From Bacteroidales bacterium (GTDB lineage Bacteria > Bacteroidota > Bacteroidia > Bacteroidales > UBA7960): a DNA stretch of 11,021 nt. The notes beneath the pieces are model-generated. The model was given only the letters and a program-made list of their open reading frames with translations. It made no database searches and had not been told where the DNA came from. Below are positions 1-5,698 of the stretch, one piece after another. Position 1 is the stretch's first letter. The number at the start of each line of letters is the position of its first letter. The DNA is taken from NCBI GenBank assembly GCA_007132865.1, contig SLNU01000036.1:1-11021 (forward strand). The letters are read 5' to 3'. The translations under genes and the position numbers were made by a program.

Positions 1-754
1 CGCCCAGGGCGATCCTTTCCCGGAACCAGCCCGAGATAAACTGGATGTCATACCCATGCAGGTTGTGGCCAAAAAGTGCGGCAGCCACCAGGTCTTCCCT
101 GGTTTTTCCCGGACTGACAGCCAGCTCCACACGGGAAAGTCCGCCGAGGTAATGCTGTATGCGCAAGGCATCCGACCCTGGCCTTTCTTCGTAGTCGAAA
201 TCGAAAAAGGAATAATTATTGAACAGGTCATTGGGATTGGACACCAGGTTGATGCCCCAGTTGATCCGCTGGCGACCCAGCCTTACCTGCCAGTTCCCGC
301 CCCGCCAGTCCAGGTACAGGCGGTCGATCATCGAATGGCCCAGCCAGGGGCCATCAGCCAGCCACACCCATGACATGTCGATCAGTCCGCCATCATGGTC
401 AAAAAACGCCTTCAAACCAGGCATGTCACTGAACATCTCATTGTAGAACAGCCGGTTTCGTCCCTCTGCCACAAGGAGCAGGGAGCCTGGCAAGTCCAGC
501 CTCATATTCAAACGGTTGTGGATCAGGTTGGAAAAACTGGCCTCCGAGAAGTCCTTGTCGAGCCGCAGGGCCGGCATTTCCTTCACATAGCCCCTCAGTC
601 TGATCGGAGAGGTCCCGGGAGTCCCCTGCGCCCGGGCAGTGCCCAGGGTACAGACCCATCCGACGAAAAGCATGGTGACAAGAATTTTAATTATCCTTGT
701 CGGATGGCTTGTTGTCCTTGTTGGATGGGCTGACTGTTTGTGTTCAGAATTCAT
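1..754 (-). CDS. Outer-membrane beta-barrel protein, 3' end outside window
   Basis: This is the last visible gene of the transport operon; about 251 codons are present and the frame stays open to the window edge. From the ATG at 754 the protein has a basic leader with HPTR twice, then a hydrophobic stretch (ILVTMLFVGWVCTLGTARA) and a likely cleavage before Gln, so it is probably secreted. The mature part has alternating aromatic and polar residues typical of outer-membrane strands, and a block RLGRQRINWG followed by NPNDLFNNYSFFDFDYEERP. That resembles the GRQ..WG motif of DUF1302-like and porin-like barrels; the family assignment is inferred. An internal ATG at 673 is a weaker start because it would leave a signal peptide with no basic n-region. 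It begins about 59 nt after the ATPase stop, so co-transcription is likely. Its place next to a LolA-like carrier suggests it is the outer-membrane end of the pathway. Confidence 0.72.
   Translation of the reverse strand, partial: MNSEHKQSAHPTRTTSHPTRIIKILVTMLFVGWVCTLGTARAQGTPGTSPIRLRGYVKEMPALRLDKDFSEASFSNLIHNRLNMRLDLPGSLLLVAEGRNRLFYNEMFSDMPGLKAFFDHDGGLIDMSWVWLADGPWLGHSMIDRLYLDWRGGNWQVRLGRQRINWGINLVSNPNDLFNNYSFFDFDYEERPGSDALRIQHYLGGLSRVELAVSPGKTREDLVAAALFGHNLHGYDIQFISGWFRERIALG
694..728 (-). repeat. 21-bp-period direct repeat in the signal-peptide coding region
   Basis: Two 14-nt copies (tccttgtYggatgg on the plus strand, at 694-707 and 715-728) differ at one base and lie 21 nt apart. The period is seven codons, so in the gene starting at 754 it encodes HPTRTTS followed by HPTRIIK. 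The repeat keeps frame, which fits a small in-frame duplication within the basic leader of the outer-membrane protein. Confidence 0.6.
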
Positions 755-813
755 GACATACGGTGTTTTCAGGTGTTCATCAAAGCGCCAACGGATAAGG
801 CTGCCGTGGAGTA

Positions 814-1509
814 TTACGCCCTTTCGAAGTGTTCGTCTTTGGAAACGGCCCCGTCGACCAGGGTGATTACCCGCCTTGCCCTTTCAATGACCCGCTGGTC
901 GTGTGTGGAGAAGATCAGGGTGATGTTTTCCTCCTTGTTCAGGCGGGCCATGATGTCGAGCAGGTTGAATGCCGATTCCGTGTCGAGGTTGGCAGTAGGC
1001 TCGTCGGCCAGCACAAAGTCGGGTTTGGAGGCCAGGGCGCGGGCAACCGCCACACGCTGTTGTTGTCCGCCACTTAATTTATTCGGACGTACATCCAGTT
1101 TGTCGCTCAGGCCGACCTGCTCCAGCATTTCCCTGGCACGCTGCTCCATCTCCTTTTTCGGCTTATTTTGCAGCAACATGACGAAAGAGACATTTTCGGT
1201 GGTGGTCAGCACCGGAATCAGGTTATAGGCCTGGAAGACGAAGCCGATGTGCCGCAGGCGAAAGTCGAATAACTGGCTTTCCTTCAAGCTGGCAATGTCC
1301 ACATCGTCGATAACGACTTTCCCGCCGGTCGGCTTGTCGAGTCCGCCGATTACATTCAGAAACGTGGTCTTGCCGCTTCCGGAGGGTCCGACAATGGCCG
1401 TAAACTCGCCCTGTTTGAACTCGAGGCTGACATCCTTCAGCGCGTGTACCGGGACGACCGAGTCGCTGTATACTTTTGAGAGCTTTTCTGTTTTGATTAC
1501 TGTTTTCAT
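814..1509 (-). CDS. ABC transporter ATPase, LolD/MacB type
   Basis: This 231-residue cytoplasmic ATPase powers the two adjacent FtsX-type permeases. All canonical motifs are intact: Walker A GPSGSGKT (about residues 41-48), Q-loop Gln93 in FVFQ, signature LSGGQQQR (145-152), Walker B FVLADEP with catalytic Glu170, D-loop NLD (174-176) and switch His203 in STHD. The spacing, the YNLIPVLTTTENV segment after the Q-loop and the short length match the LolD/MacB/FtsE group (COG1136), whose members drive mechanotransmission across the inner membrane rather than solute import. The start ATG at 1509 lies 24 nt after the stop of the second permease. Because LolD, MacB and related ATPases are very similar, the substrate cannot be read from this gene; the neighbouring LolA-like protein favours a Lol-like role. 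Confidence 0.95.
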   Translation of the reverse strand: MKTVIKTEKLSKVYSDSVVPVHALKDVSLEFKQGEFTAIVGPSGSGKTTFLNVIGGLDKPTGGKVVIDDVDIASLKESQLFDFRLRHIGFVFQAYNLIPVLTTTENVSFVMLLQNKPKKEMEQRAREMLEQVGLSDKLDVRPNKLSGGQQQRVAVARALASKPDFVLADEPTANLDTESAFNLLDIMARLNKEENITLIFSTHDQRVIERARRVITLVDGAVSKDEHFERA

Positions 1510-1533
1510 TTTGTGCGTTATTTTGAGGTTGTT

Positions 1534-2784
1534 TTATTCAGTTCTTACTGCTTCGGCCGGTACAAGCCTGATGGCCTTCCATGCCGGGTAAATTGAGGCC
1601 AATACGGCGAATACCAAAACGACCACCACGATCTCAAGGTAAAACCCGGACTCAATATTGGGATAAATGACGGAGGCATATCCGAATTCGCCCATGCCGT
1701 CCCCGCCCACACCGGAAAGGTCCAGTCCGATTCTATTCAGCCGCTCCACCATGGCCCAGGAAAATGCCACGCCAATTATACCGCCGATCAGCGAGACCAT
1801 CGTGGTCTCCATGACGACCATGGCAAACACCCTGGCTTTTTTCATGCCGATGGCCATCAGCACCCCAAATTCCCTGACCCGTTCAAGCACAGACATCAGG
1901 ATGGTGTTGAGCAGTCCGAATGAGACCCCGAACACAATGATCCCGACCAGCCAGATCAGGTTCTGGTCCAGAAACTCCAGCGAGAAATACAGGGAAGGCA
2001 TGAGGTCAGCCCAGTGTCTTACTTCCGTGTCAGGGTAAAGGGCCTGCAGTTCTTCCTTCATAAAGCGGTAGTCATCCGGGTTGTGAAGCAATACGGCAAT
2101 TTCGGTCACCAGCGCGTCTGCGCTTGCGTCATCACGTGTGTCTGCCCCTGCGAAATCCCTGAGTGCGTCCGCCCTGACAAACACATTCCTTTCCATGAAC
2201 CTGGTGGAAGAAACCGCGAACAATCCCTCCACGCGGAAGGAAGCGCTGACGATCTCGCCCGTGATTTCCTGGAAGGTAAGCACGATCCTGGAACCGACCC
2301 CGGCATTCAGTTTCTCGGCCAGACTTACCCCGATGATCACCGAAGGCAGCCTTCCGTTGTCTTTAAAATATGTACCTTCCGTAAGTAGCTGGTCCAGGCT
2401 TGTGGTCTGAGCCTCCGTTTCCGGGTTCACCCCCTTGATACGGACCCCCGCACTCATGTTCGCGGAGGCGACCATCCCGTCCAGTACCGTTCGCGGAGAG
2501 GCAATACTGATTTTCGGATGCCCGGTCATGTCTTCTGCCATGGACAGGCCATCCGGGATGAAATAGCCGGGTTCCGGGTTGGCAATAAATTCGGGGTGGT
2601 GGACCTGGATATGGGATATCTGATTTTCAACGGCTTCCGTGTACTGTTGTTGTTCCGTGCCAAGTCTGACCGCGGCCGAGAAAACCCCACCCATCAGTCC
2701 GAGTACAATAGCCACAATGATGATGAGGCTTCTGGATCGGTTTCTCCAGATATTCCTCCAGGATATTTTAATTAATGTCTTCAT
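1534..2784 (-). CDS. FtsX/LolCE-type ABC permease (second of pair)
   Basis: This 416-residue inner-membrane permease belongs to the MacB/LolC/FtsX class. It opens with ISWRNIWRNRSRS, the short basic amphipathic start typical of the class, then TM1 (about residues 20-40, IIIVAIVLGLMGGVFSAAV). A large periplasmic region follows (about 45-270), then three C-terminal membrane helices (about 273-300, 318-345 and 383-405). The conserved VLERVREFGVLMAIGMKK loop after the second helix is the FtsX coupling region. It is clearly different in sequence from the other permease, so the two probably form a heterodimer like LolC/LolE. A Gly- and Asp-rich insert (LSGVGGDGMGEFGY) sits between the last two helices. 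It lies 24 nt downstream of the first permease and 24 nt upstream of the ATPase. Confidence 0.92.
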   Translation of the reverse strand: MKTLIKISWRNIWRNRSRSLIIIVAIVLGLMGGVFSAAVRLGTEQQQYTEAVENQISHIQVHHPEFIANPEPGYFIPDGLSMAEDMTGHPKISIASPRTVLDGMVASANMSAGVRIKGVNPETEAQTTSLDQLLTEGTYFKDNGRLPSVIIGVSLAEKLNAGVGSRIVLTFQEITGEIVSASFRVEGLFAVSSTRFMERNVFVRADALRDFAGADTRDDASADALVTEIAVLLHNPDDYRFMKEELQALYPDTEVRHWADLMPSLYFSLEFLDQNLIWLVGIIVFGVSFGLLNTILMSVLERVREFGVLMAIGMKKARVFAMVVMETTMVSLIGGIIGVAFSWAMVERLNRIGLDLSGVGGDGMGEFGYASVIYPNIESGFYLEIVVVVLVFAVLASIYPAWKAIRLVPAEAVRTE

Positions 2785-2808
2785 ACTTTTTAATGTTTTA
2801 AGGATTTT

Positions 2809-4032
2809 CTACCTGGATGCATTCACCATATTCAGCCTGAAAACCTTCTGAACAGGATAGATACCCACAATGAGTGCGATAAAAAACACGGTCATGCCCT
2901 GGTAGAGGAAAATGCCCGGGTCCAATGCGAAAGCGAATGCAGGTTCTACCCCCATGTCGATCATGACATCGGCCAACTCCCCTGAAAGTCTGATTGGCCT
3001 TTTGTACAGGCTGTAGATGATGGGAAACCCGAAAATCATTCCGGCGATCACGCCCATAAAGCTGATCATCAGGGTTTCCATCAGGCAGATCCCTGCCAGT
3101 TGAATGCGTTTCAGTCCGATAGACATCAAAATTCCGAATTCCCGCAGACGCTCATACACCATGGTGACGATGGTCCCGAAGATTCCGAATCCGACCACAA
3201 TGTATAATACCCATGCGAAGATTTTCATTTGCGCATCGCGCACTTCAAACGCCACCAGGAAGTCCGGCATCAGTTCTTCCCAGGTCAGCAAGGCAAACCA
3301 TTCCGGATCCAGTTCCGCCCGGAGGTTTTCGGCCAGTGTATGCACCGCTCCTTCGTCTTCGACCATGATGACCAGGTTGGTCAGCCTGTCGGGGGCCGCG
3401 AAGAACCACTGGGCTTCCTTCAGGGGAAGGTACACCATGGCATTGTTCTGCTCGGGCATCAGGAAGCGGATGATCCCGCCCACCCGGTACTGCCCGGCAG
3501 CCGTCATGCCCTGGAATCCCTGTCCGATTAAAACAATGGTATCACCGACCCCCAGGCCAAGCTGCCTTGCCAGTCCTTCGGCCACCACAGCAAAATCATC
3601 TTCGGCACCGAACATGGCCCCTTCCGTGATGTTGGCCGACAGGTTGTTCATTTTGTCTTCCTTTTCCGGGATGATGCCTGTTACGATGGCCCCCCTGGAG
3701 CCGGTTTCCCTTGATGCCAGGCTGAACCCCTGTATGCGGGGTGCGGTGAAATAGATATCATCGGCATATGCGGCCAATGCTTCTTTTACTTCATCCCCGT
3801 ATTCCAGGGCATGGTCCATCGAAGGTTCATCATTGAAAAGCACATCCTGTATCTGCAAGAAACCGGTTGAGTTTCGCAGCAGGGAGTCGACCATTTGGTT
3901 TTTTGCCCCCGAAACCAATGACATCATCAGGATGGCCAGAATGGTCGCAAACAGGACCGAACTTACTGTGATGAATGTCCGGCGCTTTTTCCGCCAGAGG
4001 TTTCGCCAGGCCAGAGTGATAAGCATCTTCAT
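2809..4032 (-). CDS. FtsX/LolCE-type ABC permease (first of pair)
   Basis: This 407-residue inner-membrane permease has the same layout as its neighbour: a basic start LAWRNLWRKKRRT, TM1 (about residues 20-43), a periplasmic domain (about 45-265) and three C-terminal helices. The second helix is followed by VYERLREFGILMSIGLKR, the FtsX coupling loop. In LolC and LolE the periplasmic domain is the part that handles the lipoprotein and docks the carrier LolA. The ATG at 4032 follows the TAG stop of the LolA-like gene after only 2 nt, so translation of carrier and permease is probably coupled, which supports a physical partnership. MacB-type export of a peptide or small molecule is the main alternative, but no MacA-like adaptor is visible here. 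Confidence 0.92.
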   Translation of the reverse strand: MKMLITLAWRNLWRKKRRTFITVSSVLFATILAILMMSLVSGAKNQMVDSLLRNSTGFLQIQDVLFNDEPSMDHALEYGDEVKEALAAYADDIYFTAPRIQGFSLASRETGSRGAIVTGIIPEKEDKMNNLSANITEGAMFGAEDDFAVVAEGLARQLGLGVGDTIVLIGQGFQGMTAAGQYRVGGIIRFLMPEQNNAMVYLPLKEAQWFFAAPDRLTNLVIMVEDEGAVHTLAENLRAELDPEWFALLTWEELMPDFLVAFEVRDAQMKIFAWVLYIVVGFGIFGTIVTMVYERLREFGILMSIGLKRIQLAGICLMETLMISFMGVIAGMIFGFPIIYSLYKRPIRLSGELADVMIDMGVEPAFAFALDPGIFLYQGMTVFFIALIVGIYPVQKVFRLNMVNASR

Positions 4033-4034
4033 AT

Positions 4035-4796
4035 CTATCTGATGTTTGTAAGGTTTTGTATGGAAAAGTAGTCCCGGTTCAGGTTAATCCCGAACTCGGC
4101 TTCGCTGGTTGTAATAATGGTTTTTTGCCCCCTTTTGTCTGCAGGGATCATTTCCATGCGGGTGGGGATGGTCCTGCCGCCCAGTTGCTTGATCTCCCGG
4201 AACAGGATGGTGCTTACCAGGTCGCCGTATTCATCGTAATTTTCGACCTTGACCGGCAGGTAAAGCTCCTTGCTTACCCAGCGGATAACCTTCTCGTAGG
4301 CCACCGGGGTTTCGGGCTTGGGCGTCATCTCAATGACATAGCAGGCGTGTCCGTCGACCGTTTCCTCACTGAGCAGCTGGTGGGTATAATCATCGACCGT
4401 GGAACTACCGCGCACCAGGTCATCGTTTGTGAAATCCGAGCCCATCCAGGATTGTGACATCATGGAGGGAGGCATTTTGACCGTGCGGTCGATGTTCGGG
4501 ACATAGTTCCAGATCTCATTGCCGCGCTTCAGGAAAGCGGTCCCCTGGTCCCTTGCCGGGGCCGTTACCACGATCAGGGAGTAATCGTCACCAAGGCTCC
4601 AGGAGCGCATGGAAATTTCCCGGGTATACCTTGGCCGTACAGTCTCCATGGTCATTTCGGTATAAGAGGAGGTTCCCCGCATATTGTTTTCCATTTGTCG
4701 GATAATTTCCCTTGGATCCTGCGCAGCTGCATCGAAGCACGTGAACAAATTGATGCACGTGAACAGGGCGGGAAGAAGAGTGGTGATGGGTTTCAT
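4035..4796 (-). CDS. Secreted LolA-like carrier (outer membrane lipoprotein-sorting protein family)
   Basis: A periplasmic protein of about 253 residues. The start chosen is the ATG at 4796, which gives a signal peptide ending in DAAA before QDP (cleavage near residue 25) and follows an A-rich leader. The in-frame ATG at 4889 would add 31 residues with no signal-peptide character and would cover the putative operator. The mature part matches what I recognise as the LolA-like sorting-protein family (COG2834/PF17131 type). Landmarks are GTAFLKRGNEIWNYVPNIDR (about 85-104), then KMPPSMMSQSWMGSDFTNDDL (starting about 107), and late strands such as RTIPTRMEM. Such proteins have an open beta-barrel fold that shields acyl chains. 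The gene is tightly linked to the permease pair. It is not the canonical lolA by context, so a dedicated substrate, lipoprotein or lipid, is the inference. Confidence 0.88.
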   Translation of the reverse strand: MKPITTLLPALFTCINLFTCFDAAAQDPREIIRQMENNMRGTSSYTEMTMETVRPRYTREISMRSWSLGDDYSLIVVTAPARDQGTAFLKRGNEIWNYVPNIDRTVKMPPSMMSQSWMGSDFTNDDLVRGSSTVDDYTHQLLSEETVDGHACYVIEMTPKPETPVAYEKVIRWVSKELYLPVKVENYDEYGDLVSTILFREIKQLGGRTIPTRMEMIPADKRGQKTIITTSEAEFGINLNRDYFSIQNLTNIR

Positions 4797-4858
4797 TTTT
4801 TTTTCTTTTAAGGTGAGTATATATAGGTATTTAGTTTTTTCTGTTTTATATGTTTGAA

Positions 4859-4880
4859 TAGTTCGAGAAATAAAGAACCA
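4859..4880 (-). promoter_or_regulatory. Putative operator, copy 2 (upstream of the LolA-like gene)
   Basis: On the minus strand this reads GTTCTTTATTT, then CTC, then GAACTA, with GTTC/GAAC inverted arms. It matches the site at 5447-5468 at 18 of 22 positions; the differences are the three central bases and one flanking base. It lies 63-84 nt upstream of the carrier start and between the regulator gene and the genes it probably controls. I found no TAnnTTTG element at the matching distance here, so a separate promoter is not demonstrated. Confidence 0.6.
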
Positions 4881-4916
4881 ACAGGGCAAAAAAAACCTGC
4901 AAACCCCGTGCCAAAA

Positions 4917-5393
4917 TCAGTCGGAGTTCTTGCGTTCCATGGCTTCCCACTTCTTTAAAAGTGCAGGAAACTCTTTCGGCAGCCAGTCGTAGAATTTAAC
5001 AGCTTCTTCAAGCCACTGGCTGGAGTGATCCTGTTTATTGGTTCTAAGATTAATCCCCTTCTGAAACAGGTTTTTCAGGGTTGTTAATTCATCGGCCCTT
5101 TTTTTGATATACTCCCCCCAGTGGATGTCCGGGTTCAACATATAATAGGTCTTCCGGTCCCCGGGCAGACTGACCATCTTGACAAACTTGGTTTGGATGA
5201 CAGACTTTAAATTTGTGCTGATGGCGCTTTTAGAAGCCTGCAAGACCTGGGTAAACTCATCAAAGGAGACCATTTCTTTATCAGTAACCATCAGGTAACC
5301 AAGAATCCGGCCTGCCATTCGGGTCATGCCAAGGGCCTCAAAAAACAGGCCGGAGTCTTCAATGAAGTTTGCGCGTTCGTTAAATGGTGCCAT
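4917..5393 (-). CDS. GbsR/MarR-type winged-helix transcriptional regulator
   Basis: This 158-residue protein is probably a cytoplasmic dimeric DNA-binding regulator. The N-terminal helix (FIEDSGLFFEALGMTRMAGRI, starting at residue 10) leads into a helix-turn-helix. The recognition helix is about residues 54-66 (SKSAISTNLKSVI) and the wing is near GDRKTYYML (78-86). The GMTRMAGRILGYL segment and the SKS.IS.NLK recognition helix are typical of the GbsR branch of the MarR superfamily. The C-terminal helices (about 93-158) would carry the dimer interface. It is the first gene of the transport locus, followed by a 120-nt gap before the carrier gene. A shared 22-bp site upstream of itself and of the carrier suggests autoregulation plus control of the transporter. 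The inducing ligand cannot be read from the sequence. Confidence 0.88.
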   Translation of the reverse strand: MAPFNERANFIEDSGLFFEALGMTRMAGRILGYLMVTDKEMVSFDEFTQVLQASKSAISTNLKSVIQTKFVKMVSLPGDRKTYYMLNPDIHWGEYIKKRADELTTLKNLFQKGINLRTNKQDHSSQWLEEAVKFYDWLPKEFPALLKKWEAMERKNSD

Positions 5394-5425
5394 GGTAGAA
5401 ATTTTTTAATAAATGAATGAGGGGA

Positions 5426-5458
5426 CAAAGATATGAATTATTTTATTAGTTCTGCAAA
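5426..5458 (-). promoter_or_regulatory. Bacteroidota-type promoter of the regulator gene
   Basis: On the minus strand a TTTG (-33 element, 5458-5455) is followed after 21 nt by TATCTTTG (5433-5426). This is an exact match to the Bacteroidota -7 consensus TAnnTTTG at an accepted spacing. Transcription would start near 5420, giving a leader of roughly 25-30 nt before the ATG at 5393. The -33 element lies inside the putative operator. Confidence 0.72.
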
Positions 5459-5468
5459 TAAAGAACAA
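5447..5468 (-). promoter_or_regulatory. Putative operator, copy 1 (overlaps the regulator's promoter)
   Basis: On the minus strand this reads GTTCTTTATTT, then GCA, then GAACTA. The inverted arms extend to GTTCT/AGAAC in this copy. It lies 54-75 nt upstream of the regulator ATG and contains the -33 TTTG, so a bound regulator would block RNA polymerase. The near-identical second copy upstream of the LolA-like gene is the main reason for calling it an operator. Confidence 0.65.
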
Positions 5469-5577
5469 AAAAAATCTAAAAAACTAACTTGCAAAGACTA
5501 TGCCATATTGCTGCACATGCGATACAAATTTTGCAAAAGGCTGCGGAACAGGGGAATGGGCTTCAATGACATGCACT

Positions 5578-5598
5578 GGGGGATTGGGCTGGGCTGGG
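5578..5598 (+). other. G-quadruplex-type motif 1
   Basis: Four G-runs of at least three (GGGGG, GGG, GGG, GGG) are separated by loops of 3, 2 and 2 nt. This satisfies the usual G3+N1-7 rule. The end is also a GGGCT pentamer repeated three times (5586-5600). The G-rich strand is the template strand for the flanking minus-strand genes. Confidence 0.6.
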
Positions 5599-5652
5599 CT
5601 GCTAACAGCGCGTGCGCAATGGCCTGGGGTGCTTTCAGCACGTGCGCTGTGG
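5596..5652 (+). repeat. 30-bp-period imperfect tandem duplication
   Basis: Two 27-nt units (5596-5622 and 5626-5652) agree at 21 positions. Both carry a TGCT..CAGC core followed by CGTGCGC. They sit between the two G-quadruplex-type motifs, so the region appears to have grown by local duplication. Confidence 0.55.
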
Positions 5653-5653
5653 C

Positions 5654-5675
5654 GGGGGTGAGTGGGGTGGGTGGG
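5654..5675 (+). other. G-quadruplex-type motif 2
   Basis: G-runs GGGGG, GGGG, GGG and GGG are separated by loops of 5, 1 and 1 nt, and further G-runs follow up to the dnaG stop. The short loops would favour a stable parallel fold if single-stranded DNA is exposed. It lies 24 nt downstream of the dnaG stop codon in the direction of transcription. Confidence 0.6.
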
Positions 5676-5698
5676 TCGCGCGCGAGGGGTGGGGTGAT

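Larger units (their letters stand above)
5469..5698. other. Non-coding stretch between dnaG and the regulator; G-rich 120 bp
   Basis: The gap between the two genes is about 305 bp. The part nearest the regulator is AT-rich and holds its promoter and operator. The part next to dnaG (5581-5690) is about 71% G+C, with G outnumbering C about 2.5 to 1 on the plus strand. An open plus-strand frame across it (5433-5780) ends inside dnaG and encodes low-complexity Gly/Ala/Trp sequence, so I do not call a gene. No intrinsic terminator with a T-tract is evident after dnaG. Confidence 0.7.

Noticed and set aside
438..659. 73-codon minus-strand frame near the left edge
   Set aside because: It is a different frame of the same stretch that encodes the outer-membrane protein. 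The longer frame has a signal peptide and barrel-like composition and runs off the window.
740..1228. 162-codon open frame on the plus strand
   Set aside because: It is antisense to the ATPase, whose Walker and signature motifs are all intact, so the plus-strand frame is a shadow.
3104..3754. 216-codon open frame on the plus strand
   Set aside because: It is antisense to the first permease, which has clear FtsX features in the other strand. The plus-strand product is low-complexity Ser/Pro/Thr sequence.
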